Of a stretch of 5,209 bases of DNA, positions 1-5,209 are shown one piece after another. The notes under the pieces are model-generated. The model ran no database searches, had not been told where the DNA came from, and saw only the letters and a program-made list of their open reading frames with translations. Origin of the DNA: Humisphaera sp. (GTDB lineage: Bacteria > Planctomycetota > Phycisphaerae > Tepidisphaerales > Tepidisphaeraceae); assembly GCA_025351525.1 (NCBI GenBank), contig JANXVV010000110.1, positions 1-5,209 on the forward strand, written 5' to 3'. Numbering within the stretch: position 1 is the stretch's first letter; each line of letters opens with the position of its first letter. The translations under genes and the position numbers were made by a program.

Positions 1-1
1 C

Positions 2-646
2 TACATGACCACCGAGTTCGGCTTCATCAAAATTGCCGACCGGTACACGACGAGCAGTTCGATGATGCCGCAGAAGCGGAACCCGGACATGCTGGAGCTG
101 ATCCGCGGCCGTTGCGGCAATGTCTACGGCGACCTGTTCGCCCTGATGACGATACTCAAAGGATTGCCGATCGGCTACAACCGCGACCTGCAGGAGGACA
201 AGCGGATTGTCTTCCGGGCGTATGACATGGTCAGCAGTTGCCTGACGATGGCTGCGGCGATTGTGAACTCGGCCTCTTATGACAAGGATCGGATCGAGCC
301 GACGCTGGATCGGGGGTTTCTGGATGCGACGAGTCTGGCGGAATTTCTGGTGACCAAGAGCGTGCCGTTCCGCACGGCTCATCACATCGTCGGCTCGCTG
401 GTGTCTCATTGCGAGAAGACCGGCAAACATGCGCTCGGGCAGTTGAGCGTGGACGATTTCAACACGGCAATTGAGTCATCGTGTAAAGCCGTCGGGTCAA
501 GCCCGCCGCTTGTTCGGGTGGATGAGGAGGTTTACACCTGCCTTGGGGCCCGCAATGTCGTCAAACGCTATCAAAGCGCCGGTGCGGCGGGGGGCAAGCC
601 TTTCGAGGATCAGTTGGCGGCATGGAAAACAAGGCTCGGGATGTAG
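2..646 (+). CDS. argH: Argininosuccinate lyase, C-terminal part (5' end outside window)
   Basis: This is the last 214 codons of argininosuccinate lyase, the cytosolic enzyme that splits argininosuccinate into arginine and fumarate in the last step of arginine synthesis. The reading frame is open at the left edge, so the first ATG in view (position 5) is internal; family members are about 460 residues, so roughly the first half is missing. The fumarate-lyase superfamily signature is at 50-88 (TSSSMMPQKRNPD). It is followed by ELIRGRCGNVYG and by LPIGYNRDLQEDKR, which is the ArgH-specific version of the substrate-binding helix. From about position 335 the ASL C-terminal domain follows, with DATSLAEFLVTKSVPFRTAH. 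The stop is TAG at 644-646. The usual glycine of the signature (GSSxMPQKxNP) is serine here. The Q-E-D-K and AEFLV...PFR patterns separate it from adenylosuccinate lyase, aspartase and fumarase. Identification is very secure. Confidence 0.95.
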   Translation, partial: YMTTEFGFIKIADRYTTSSSMMPQKRNPDMLELIRGRCGNVYGDLFALMTILKGLPIGYNRDLQEDKRIVFRAYDMVSSCLTMAAAIVNSASYDKDRIEPTLDRGFLDATSLAEFLVTKSVPFRTAHHIVGSLVSHCEKTGKHALGQLSVDDFNTAIESSCKAVGSSPPLVRVDEEVYTCLGARNVVKRYQSAGAAGGKPFEDQLAAWKTRLGM

Positions 647-716
647 TCATGTAGCGGCTAAAACTGTGCGGACTGAGGCGAGCCATATCCGGCTTGTACA
701 GCGGGATCACGCGATC

Positions 717-732
717 TTTGCGCCTTTGCGCC
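717..732. repeat. Tandem 8-bp repeat TTTGCGCC x2
   Basis: TTTGCGCC occurs twice back to back at 717-724 and 725-732, preceded by GATC and followed by a T/C-rich stretch. The repeat is seen directly. Similar CTTTGCGCCTTTGCG strings recur in non-coding DNA of many bacterial genomes and are often mis-annotated as short ORFs reading FAPLR; linking this copy to that class is my recollection and has not been tested. No function can be assigned. Confidence 0.6.
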
Positions 733-846
733 CGTATTCATTTTCTTTTGTTACCGGCACCGCGCGGAGGCAGAGGGATTGGTGGCGTTGTCGGTTGAGG
801 AGCAGTCTGAATTGCAGCGATGATTAACCCGGATGCGTCAACATCT

Positions 847-853
847 GGAAAGG
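847..853 (+). promoter_or_regulatory. Ribosome binding site of the MBL hydrolase gene
   Basis: GGAAAGG lies 5 nt upstream of the ATG at 859 and decides the start in favour of this ATG over the in-frame ATG at 820. The nearest purine-rich stretch to the 820 start (GAGGAG, about 797-802) is about 17 nt away, too far for normal initiation. The same heptamer with the same 5-nt spacing precedes the minus-strand membrane-protein gene at 2648. Confidence 0.6.
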
Positions 854-858
854 CAGCC

Positions 859-1503
859 ATGCAAATTGTGATGAACACCGGCGGGATTGCGTCGACCAAT
901 GCCTATCTGGTCGCGGATGAAATCAGCAAACAGGCGGTGGTCTTCGACGCGCCGGACGGGACGGTGGCGCCTCTGCTCGATGAGGCGGTAAAGCGCGGCT
1001 GGGACGTCATCGGCCTCTGGTTGACGCACGGGCATTTCGACCACGTCGCGGATCACGCAGTCGTGACGCGGCGATTTCCCAAGGCCAGGGTGCTGATCCA
1101 TCCGCTTGACGAACCGAAGCTGCGAAAGCCGATGAGTTCGATGTTCGCGCTCCCGTTCGTGATTCCAGCGCGGAGCGCGGATGGGCTTTTAAGCGACGGG
1201 CAGAAGCTGTCGATCGGGTCGATGGAAGTGGAGGTGATTCACACGCCGGGGCACTCACCGGGGCATGTGATGTTTTATATTCCGAAAGAAAAAGTTTTGA
1301 TCGGCGGGGATCTAATCATCATGGGGGCGGTGGGCCGGACCGATCTGCCCGATGCGGATTTCGGCACGTTGCAGGAATCGATTCGCCGGGTGATGGAACT
1401 GCCGGATGACACGCAACTGCTCGGCGGGCATGGGGACGCGAGTTTGCTGGGGGATGAGCGGAGGGAAAATCTTTACGTGCGGGAAGCGCTGGGGAATGGG
1501 TAG
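859..1503 (+). CDS. MBL-fold metallo-hydrolase, glyoxalase II-like (YcbL type)
   Basis: This is a 214-residue single-domain metallo-beta-lactamase-fold hydrolase, probably cytosolic because no signal peptide is visible. The metal-binding motifs are present in order: THGHFDH at residues 56-62, HTPGHSPGH at 128-136 (metal ligand His132), GGDLI at 149-153 (bridging Asp151) and GGHGD at 189-193 (His191). GRTDLPDADF (159-168) and the C-terminal GDERREN (198-204) are typical of the small YcbL/glyoxalase II-like group, whose members hydrolyse S-lactoylglutathione or related thioesters. The long C-terminal helical domain of classical GloB is absent, so glutathione-thioester activity is not assured and the substrate is unknown. 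The start at ATG 859 is chosen because a GGAAAGG site lies 5 nt upstream and because the family normally begins right at the first beta strand (MQIVMNTGG...NAYLV). An in-frame ATG at 820 would add 13 unlikely residues. The gene ends 16 bp before the nested palindrome. Confidence 0.92.
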   Translation: MQIVMNTGGIASTNAYLVADEISKQAVVFDAPDGTVAPLLDEAVKRGWDVIGLWLTHGHFDHVADHAVVTRRFPKARVLIHPLDEPKLRKPMSSMFALPFVIPARSADGLLSDGQKLSIGSMEVEVIHTPGHSPGHVMFYIPKEKVLIGGDLIIMGAVGRTDLPDADFGTLQESIRRVMELPDDTQLLGGHGDASLLGDERRENLYVREALGNG

Positions 1504-1520
1504 CGACTGTATTTAAGTAG

Positions 1521-1539
1521 CATGGGCATCCTGCCCATG
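1521..1539. repeat. Outer hairpin of left arm
   Basis: CATGGGCA (1521-1528), loop TCC, TGCCCATG (1532-1539): a perfect 8-bp stem with a 3-nt loop. It is the exact inverted copy of the hairpin at 1679-1697. Confidence 0.9.
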
Positions 1540-1557
1540 GCCGTGGTATTCCACGGC
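1540..1557. repeat. Middle hairpin of left arm
   Basis: GCCGTGG (1540-1546), loop TATT, CCACGGC (1551-1557): a perfect 7-bp stem. Its counterpart at 1662-1677 has a different sequence but still pairs, so the pairing is conserved more than the bases. Confidence 0.85.
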
Positions 1558-1576
1558 ATTGGCCGGTACTCCGGTC

Positions 1577-1641
1577 AATTCAACAAGAGCGCGGCGATCT
1601 TTTTTTTATCGCCCAAAGAGCGCTGCGCTTTGGCTTGGGTC
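1577..1641. other. Core of the palindromic element
   Basis: This 65-bp unpaired centre contains GGCGAT (1593-1598) and ATCGCC (1608-1613), which enclose a run of eight T (1600-1607). It also contains a direct repeat AAGAGCGC (1585-1592 and 1616-1623) and CCAAAG/CTTTGG (1613-1618 / 1628-1633). The T run lies in a loop rather than after a stem, so it is not a textbook intrinsic terminator. No coding content is seen. Confidence 0.55.
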
Positions 1642-1661
1642 GACCGGAGTACCGATCGACA

Positions 1662-1677
1662 TCGCGGGGTACCGCGA
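1662..1677. repeat. Middle hairpin of right arm
   Basis: TCGCGG (1662-1667), loop GGTA, CCGCGA (1672-1677): a perfect 6-bp stem. Compared with the left-arm hairpin, two base pairs have changed on both sides together (C-G to T-A and T-A to C-G), leaving the stem intact. Confidence 0.85.
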
Positions 1678-1678
1678 A

Positions 1679-1697
1679 CATGGGCAGGATGCCCATG
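1679..1697. repeat. Outer hairpin of right arm
   Basis: CATGGGCA (1679-1686), loop GGA, TGCCCATG (1690-1697): an 8-bp stem, identical in inverse to the hairpin at 1521-1539. Confidence 0.9.
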
Positions 1698-1733
1698 CCA
1701 CGTAAAGCCGCCGACAGTTTCATAACACCTGTC

Positions 1734-2648
1734 TCACTTGTGCCGCACCGTCTCCACTTCGACCGGATCGTCCTTGGTGTTATCCACCACGAGACTGCGC
1801 TGATGCAGGATTTCGTCGAGGCGGTCCCAGATGAAGACGAGAAAGATGATGTTTTCCCATCGTTTGACGACGACGCCGTTGCCGTCGATGGCTTCGAGGT
1901 CACCGCTGCCGAGACCGAGCATCGTCTCGAGAATGTCGCGATAACGGCTGCGGAATTTGAGCCCGGATCGATCGGTGATTTCCCGGCCTTCCCCGAAATA
2001 CCATTCCTCGATCGAGTTGGGCGAAAACACTTTGCGCCCGCGGCTGAATGAATGGAACAGCGACAGCAGCCATGGCCCGACGAGCAGCCAACTCATCACG
2101 CTGGCGAAACCGGCATCGAGCCGCGGGTGCAGTTGCCGCAGGTAACCTGTGAGCAGTGAGAGCACTTGAAGGTGCTTCATGTCCTCCAGATATTTCGACA
2201 CCACCCAGGCGAACGTGAAGATGCCGGCCCAGAGCAGAAATTTCAGGGAACTGAGATCGAAGAGCAGGGTGACCAGTGTGTAAAAGACCACCCAGATGTA
2301 GATCCAACCCCAGATCACCGGGTTGCCGTGATGCCGCAGGCTGACCGCAGCGATAAAGCCTGTGAGAATCATCGCCCAGAGGAAAAATGAGCGGTGGACG
2401 GAATAGACGACAATCTCCTCCACCTTAAACCGCGCGTTGCGGCGACGGCTTAAGGCACCCACCAGACCGAACCCGGTAAACAACCACCAGACAAAGGCGC
2501 CGATGCGGTTAGCTCCGGCGAAAAAGCCCTCGTTGGACGGTTTGCCGGGCACCTTCAAGTCAGTGTGGTGCGAAGATGACAAGTTTGAGTCTCCCGAGGC
2601 CGGTGGGGCAACGGGTGGTTGTACGGATGAATTTGTAGTGTCTGCCAT
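1734..2648 (-). CDS. Hypothetical multi-pass membrane protein with a possible C-terminal PH-like domain
   Basis: I do not recognise this 304-residue protein by name. Residues 1-45 are a polar, Ser/Pro-rich tail without a signal peptide. Hydrophobic segments follow at about 49-66, 87-104, 111-130, 135-152 and 181-200, giving four or five membrane passes. Residues from about 205 to 293 form a soluble domain. Its pattern (ITDRSGLKFRSRYRDI, then LGLGSGDLEAIDGNG, then KRWENI and a final WDRLDEILHQR helix) resembles bacterial PH-like domains (DUF304/bPH type), in which a G-x-G-D strand is followed by a ligand-side I/N-I and a closing helix; this is inference from pattern, not a confirmed match. The start at 2648 is chosen for GGAAAGG 5 nt upstream; the in-frame ATG at 2669 has no such site. 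It lies 62 bp downstream of the GT41 gene on the same strand, so co-transcription is likely. No catalytic motif is seen. Confidence 0.8.
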   Translation of the reverse strand: MADTTNSSVQPPVAPPASGDSNLSSSHHTDLKVPGKPSNEGFFAGANRIGAFVWWLFTGFGLVGALSRRRNARFKVEEIVVYSVHRSFFLWAMILTGFIAAVSLRHHGNPVIWGWIYIWVVFYTLVTLLFDLSSLKFLLWAGIFTFAWVVSKYLEDMKHLQVLSLLTGYLRQLHPRLDAGFASVMSWLLVGPWLLSLFHSFSRGRKVFSPNSIEEWYFGEGREITDRSGLKFRSRYRDILETMLGLGSGDLEAIDGNGVVVKRWENIIFLVFIWDRLDEILHQRSLVVDNTKDDPVEVETVRHK

Positions 2649-2653
2649 AGCAT

Positions 2654-2660
2654 CCTTTCC
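2654..2660 (-). promoter_or_regulatory. Ribosome binding site of the membrane-protein gene
   Basis: On the minus strand GGAAAGG ends 5 nt before the ATG at 2648, which supports that start over the ATG at 2669. The sequence and spacing are identical to the site at 847-853. Confidence 0.6.
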
Positions 2661-2710
2661 CTTTCGCATGCGACTTATGTCAAACAGAATATCGCCAAAC
2701 TATGCTGCGG

Positions 2711-4723
2711 TCACGGCGATGATTGTGTGGCCCGCCATATGTTCCATCGGTTGCGGAAAGCGGTCTCGATGCCTCGGGCAAATGACTGGCCATCCATCAG
2801 AGCAGACTGCGCCATTTCACTTCGCAATGTCGCTCGAATGGCGGCCAAGCCTTCTATATCACTCGCCAGGTCTGTTGCCGCGCGAACAAACTGGAAGGGG
2901 TCATGCGCGGCCCAGCCACATCGATGCAGATTCGACAACAGGCTCCAACCCGCGCGGCCCAGGGACGTTTTGCCCACGAGAGTGATTACGGGAACTCCCA
3001 TCCACAGGGCGTCCAGGCTGGTCGAGTGACCGTTGTATGGCAACGTATCGAGTGCCAGATCGATTTGTTCGTAGATCGCCATGTATTCGCGATGGGGTTG
3101 CGGACTTACGAATAGCAGTCGTTCGGGATCGATGCCTCCCGCCTCGAACTGTGCCGCGGTTGCGCTCCGATGCCTCCCGGCGGGTGCCAGCACGATCATT
3201 TGTGAATGTGGAACCGCCGAAAGCACGGAAATCCAGAGTTGAACGACCGAGGGATTTATCTTGCAGAAATTGTGGAGACACCCAAACGTGATGCGGCCTG
3301 ATTTCAGCGCGGGCAGGGGGCTGACGGGTTGTGCATTTTCCATGGGTTCATAGCACCAGAAGCTATGCGGAAGGTGTATGACAGGATCAGTCGCGTCAGG
3401 ACAGGCCGGCGGATCGAGATAGGGATCGCTAAGCCGGGCATCGATTGTCGCAAGGCCCGTCGATGCGGGATAACCCGCAAAACCGATCTGTACCGGCGCC
3501 GGCTTGAGCGAGAACATTCCGAGGCGGTTTCCCGCGAGGTGCTGGGTTAAATCCACCAGCACATCGATACGGTCGGCGAAGATCATCGAAGCCAGGGATT
3601 CATCGCTCAATCCCTTCACCGGCCGCCATGAATCGCACAGAGTGCGGAACTCCATCGTCAAGGCATCGGGAGTTGCGACGTCGCTGTAGCAAATGACCTC
3701 GAAATGATCGCGGTCGCGGTGGCGAAATAGCGGGAGAAGATTGCGGCCGATCACATGATTGCAGAAGTCCGGCGAGACATACCCGATGCGCAACCGCTCC
3801 CCCGGGCGCGGAATGTAAAACCGTTTCGGCGACATGGCTTCGTGGTGGCTTGCCCAGCGCGCCTGCTCCGCCAAAACCTGCTCGTGCCCATCGGGAAGAA
3901 AGTGAAGCGTGTAAATGAGGTTGCTCCAGACCACACCGCCGGGTTGAATGGCCAACGCTCGACGAAGCAATTGAACGGCGGATTCGATCCGCCCGGCATC
4001 TTTATGAGTGTTGGCAAGATTGAGCAGGGCACCGACATCGTCCGGGTTGAATTGCAATGCCTTCTCATGTGCCCTGATGGCATCATCAACGCGACCGGAT
4101 TCACGAAGCACCGTTCCAAGCCCATCGTATGCTTCCGCACAGCTTGGATTCAGGTCGATGGCAGCGAGGTAAGCCGCCTCGGCTTCTAATGGCCGCCGCG
4201 CATCGGCCAGTGTGACGGCTAGATTATACCGGGGCAAAAAGGCGTTCGGTTGGAGCGCGATTGCCGCCCGGTAGTGATTCGCCGCCTCATCCGGGTGACC
4301 CATGGCGCTAAAGGCATTGCCAAGATTGTTCATCGCGTCGACGAAAAGTGGATTCAATCGCAGGGCAGTTTGCAGCGACGCGATTGCTTCCGGGAAACGC
4401 CCCAGTCGTCGAAAGGCTTCGCCAAGATTCCCATGATAATCAGCCACGGCAGGCTGCAGCTGAACAGCCCGGGCGATATATTCCAACGCCATGCCGCAAC
4501 GATCGGTCTGGATGTACAACACGCCTAAAAAATGGAGCGTGTTCGGCTGGTTGGGTTCATCTCGAAGGATCTGCCGGTAGAGGTCCTCTGCGGCCGCGAA
4601 ATCACCTCGTTGATGATGAGACAGCCCGAGCTGTAGAGTAGTCTCGCAAGAAAAAAATGGCGTATCGTCCATGGGTCGGCTCGAATTCTCCCGTTTTTGA
4701 AAACTTGAATCAAACGAATTCAT
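2711..4723 (-). CDS. TPR-repeat GT41 glycosyltransferase (O-GlcNAc transferase/SPINDLY-like)
   Basis: This 670-residue protein joins a TPR superhelix to a GT41 catalytic domain, the architecture of O-GlcNAc transferases, which transfer a sugar from a nucleotide donor to Ser/Thr of proteins. Seven TPR units occupy about residues 26-263; the closing proline recurs exactly every 34 residues (57, 91, 125, 159, 193, 227, 261). The catalytic part runs from about 300 to 660: LRIGYVSPDFCNH (311-323; His323 aligns with the His498 region of human OGT), DRIDVLVDLTQHLAGNRL (384-401), KPAPVQIGFAGYPASTGL (407-424), CKINPS (487-492; Lys488 corresponds to human Lys842), LPYNGHSTSLDALWMGVP (561-578) and a terminal SALMD...F helix. 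No signal peptide is visible, so it is probably cytosolic; donor sugar and target are unknown. The start is uncertain: ATG 4723 is used, TTG at 4729 and ATG at 4672 are possible, and none has a good ribosome binding site. The sequence between 4672 and 4723 is AT-richer than the gene, which would suit the later start. Confidence 0.92.
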   Translation of the reverse strand: MNSFDSSFQKRENSSRPMDDTPFFSCETTLQLGLSHHQRGDFAAAEDLYRQILRDEPNQPNTLHFLGVLYIQTDRCGMALEYIARAVQLQPAVADYHGNLGEAFRRLGRFPEAIASLQTALRLNPLFVDAMNNLGNAFSAMGHPDEAANHYRAAIALQPNAFLPRYNLAVTLADARRPLEAEAAYLAAIDLNPSCAEAYDGLGTVLRESGRVDDAIRAHEKALQFNPDDVGALLNLANTHKDAGRIESAVQLLRRALAIQPGGVVWSNLIYTLHFLPDGHEQVLAEQARWASHHEAMSPKRFYIPRPGERLRIGYVSPDFCNHVIGRNLLPLFRHRDRDHFEVICYSDVATPDALTMEFRTLCDSWRPVKGLSDESLASMIFADRIDVLVDLTQHLAGNRLGMFSLKPAPVQIGFAGYPASTGLATIDARLSDPYLDPPACPDATDPVIHLPHSFWCYEPMENAQPVSPLPALKSGRITFGCLHNFCKINPSVVQLWISVLSAVPHSQMIVLAPAGRHRSATAAQFEAGGIDPERLLFVSPQPHREYMAIYEQIDLALDTLPYNGHSTSLDALWMGVPVITLVGKTSLGRAGWSLLSNLHRCGWAAHDPFQFVRAATDLASDIEGLAAIRATLRSEMAQSALMDGQSFARGIETAFRNRWNIWRATQSSP

Positions 4724-4759
4724 CGCCAAGTCGTAAGAACTGGGTACAGGACTTTGAAA
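4724..4759. promoter_or_regulatory. Short divergent intergenic region
   Basis: Only 36 bp separate the chosen starts of the GT41 gene (minus) and the cytochrome gene (plus), or 87 bp if the GT41 gene starts at 4672. The stretch 4690-4725 is noticeably AT-rich compared with its surroundings and is the natural place for promoters of both genes. I could not find a convincing -35/-10 pair for either direction. Confidence 0.35.
4748..4751 (+). promoter_or_regulatory. Probable ribosome binding site of the cytochrome gene
   Basis: AGGA lies 8 nt upstream of ATG 4760. It is short but correctly placed and favours this start over the ATG two codons later at 4766. Confidence 0.45.
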
Positions 4760-5209
4760 ATGCCTATGATATCACCCATTTTTCGATTGCGGGCAATCCT
4801 ACCGGCCGTCATAGGCGGCTTGATGCTTCTCCCGGCGGTCCGCGCATTGACGCTTAAAGCTGCCGTCGTGCCGCCCGCAACCGCTCTGCCATCGCCGGCG
4901 GACCGTTTCGAGGCGCGGTTTACAAAAGAGGTGCGGCCTGTCGTTGAAAAGTATTGCTACGGGTGCCATGCCGGTGAGAAACATAAGGGCGATGTCACCC
5001 TCGACAAGTACACCCACTTTGCCGCGGTTCAGGCGGATCGGCCTCTGTGGGAAGACATCGCCGATCAGCTCGCGAGCGAGAGCATGCCGCCGGAGGACAA
5101 GCCGCAACCGACCAAGGCGGAGATGGCGTTGCTGACGAGTTTCATCGGTGAGTCGCTGTCGTTCCGCGATTGCAGCGGCCCGCGCGATCCGGGCAAGGTC
5201 ACGATTCGG
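4760..5209 (+). CDS. Secreted planctomycete-type c-type cytochrome, N-terminal part (PSCyt1; DUF1587-family protein)
   Basis: The reading frame starts at ATG 4760 and remains open for 150 codons to the right edge, so the 3' end is missing. Residues 1-28 form a signal peptide: a basic stretch (R9, R11), a hydrophobic core (about 12-25) and a V-R-A cleavage site before Leu29. A haem-attachment motif CYGCH sits at 66-70, within VRPVVEKYCYGCHAGEKHKG, which matches the 'Planctomycete cytochrome C' (PSCyt1) pattern. MPP at 109-111 probably supplies the axial methionine. The visible part ends in GPRDPGKVTIR, the usual entry to the DUF1587 domain of large proteins carrying DUF1587/1592/1588/1585 modules, common in Planctomycetota and Verrucomicrobiota. 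The mature protein would be exported and bind haem c; its role is unknown, although the family is often discussed in connection with extracellular polymer or electron-transfer functions. The family assignment is good, but the downstream modules are inferred. Confidence 0.85.
   Translation, partial: MPMISPIFRLRAILPAVIGGLMLLPAVRALTLKAAVVPPATALPSPADRFEARFTKEVRPVVEKYCYGCHAGEKHKGDVTLDKYTHFAAVQADRPLWEDIADQLASESMPPEDKPQPTKAEMALLTSFIGESLSFRDCSGPRDPGKVTIR

Larger units (their letters stand above)
647..858. other. Intergenic gap between argH and the MBL hydrolase gene
   Basis: No gene is recognisable on either strand in these 212 bases. Open frames crossing it lack family motifs, and one of them overlaps argH in another frame. 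It contains a short tandem repeat (717-732), a weak GATC-ACGC-GATC inverted repeat (705-716) and a pyrimidine-rich stretch (about 739-752). I see no convincing terminator for argH and no strong -35/-10 pair for the next gene. The region is large enough to contain a promoter, so the two genes need not form an operon. Confidence 0.6.
1520..1698. mobile_element. MITE/REP-like nested palindromic element, 179 bp
   Basis: Two 57-bp arms (1520-1576 and 1642-1698) are inverted copies that align with no gaps, matching at 45 of 57 positions by my hand count. The outer 20 bp and the inner 13 bp (CGGTACTCCGGTC / GACCGGAGTACCG) match perfectly. Each arm is itself a row of three small hairpins: the outer CATGGGCA/TGCCCATG stem, a middle stem with a 4-nt loop, and an inner stem near CCGG. 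A 65-bp core (1577-1641) separates the arms. No protein is encoded; the short frames reading MGILPM or MGRMPMPR are by-products of the palindrome. The element fills the gap between two converging genes. No clear target-site duplication is seen, although the match extends outward to GT(A/G)GC with one mismatch. This architecture fits a non-autonomous palindromic repeat moved in trans. Whether it still moves, or acts as a transcript-end structure, cannot be told from sequence alone. Confidence 0.75.

Noticed and set aside
705..716. GATC-ACGC-GATC as a regulatory operator
   Set aside because: A 4-bp stem with a 4-nt loop occurs easily by chance and no promoter is visible nearby.
471..827. Plus-strand open frame of 118 codons overlapping the end of argH and the following gap
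   Set aside because: It overlaps argH in another frame, shows no family motif and has the composition of an out-of-frame reading; its last part only translates the TTTGCGCC repeat.
1593..1613. GGCGAT-T8-ATCGCC as an intrinsic terminator
   Set aside because: The T run is inside the loop, not after the stem, so the geometry is wrong on both strands.
1522..1725. Plus-strand frame beginning MGILPM over the palindrome
   Set aside because: It is produced by the CATGGGCATCCTGCCCATG palindrome; no homology pattern or ribosome binding site.
1713..1733. GACAG...CTGTC inverted repeat just after the membrane-protein stop as a terminator
   Set aside because: Only a 5-bp stem with an 11-nt loop and no T run in the minus-strand direction; too weak to call.
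1635..2051. Plus-strand frame of 138 codons reading MGRPEYRS
   Set aside because: It runs from the palindrome into the antisense of the membrane-protein gene, whose own frame has membrane segments and a ribosome binding site.
3755..4189. Plus-strand frame of 144 codons antisense to the GT41 gene
   Set aside because: It is the complement of well-conserved GT41/TPR coding sequence and has no recognisable domain.
4799..5107. Minus-strand frame of 102 codons at the right edge
   Set aside because: It is antisense to the cytochrome gene, which has a signal peptide and a CYGCH haem motif in its own frame.

Overview
The window looks like chromosomal DNA of a Planctomycetota-type bacterium, or a close PVC relative. 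The reasoning is inference: the GC content is moderately high (about 58% by eye), the right edge carries the start of a secreted 'Planctomycete cytochrome C' protein (PSCyt1 followed by DUF1587), there is a TPR/GT41 O-GlcNAc-transferase-like protein, and a CATGGGCATCCTGCCCATG-type palindromic element of a kind I associate with planctomycete genomes.

Layout. Positions 2-646 (+) are the C-terminal part of argininosuccinate lyase (ArgH), cut by the left edge. A 212-bp gap follows with no recognisable gene; it holds a small TTTGCGCC tandem repeat. Positions 859-1503 (+) encode a glyoxalase II-like metallo-beta-lactamase-fold hydrolase. Between this gene and the next one, which converges on it, lies a 179-bp nested palindrome (1520-1698). 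Its two 57-bp arms align without gaps, and each arm folds into a row of small hairpins. Positions 1734-2648 (-) encode an unfamiliar multi-pass membrane protein whose C-terminal domain resembles a bacterial PH-like domain. Directly upstream on the same strand, positions 2711-4723 (-) encode a protein of seven TPR repeats fused to a GT41 glycosyltransferase domain. Divergent from it, separated by only 36 bp, is the 5' part of a secreted c-type cytochrome protein (4760 to the right edge), which stays open to the end of the window.

How the genes relate. ArgH is housekeeping arginine biosynthesis and the MBL hydrolase is probably a thioester or detoxification enzyme; nothing ties them together. 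The GT41 and membrane-protein genes are co-oriented with a 62-bp gap and no clear terminator between them, so they may be co-transcribed. The GT41/cytochrome pair shares a short divergent control region. No rRNA, tRNA, CRISPR array, transposase or prophage gene is visible. The most notable non-coding item is the nested palindrome, where base changes between the arms preserve pairing inside the small hairpins.
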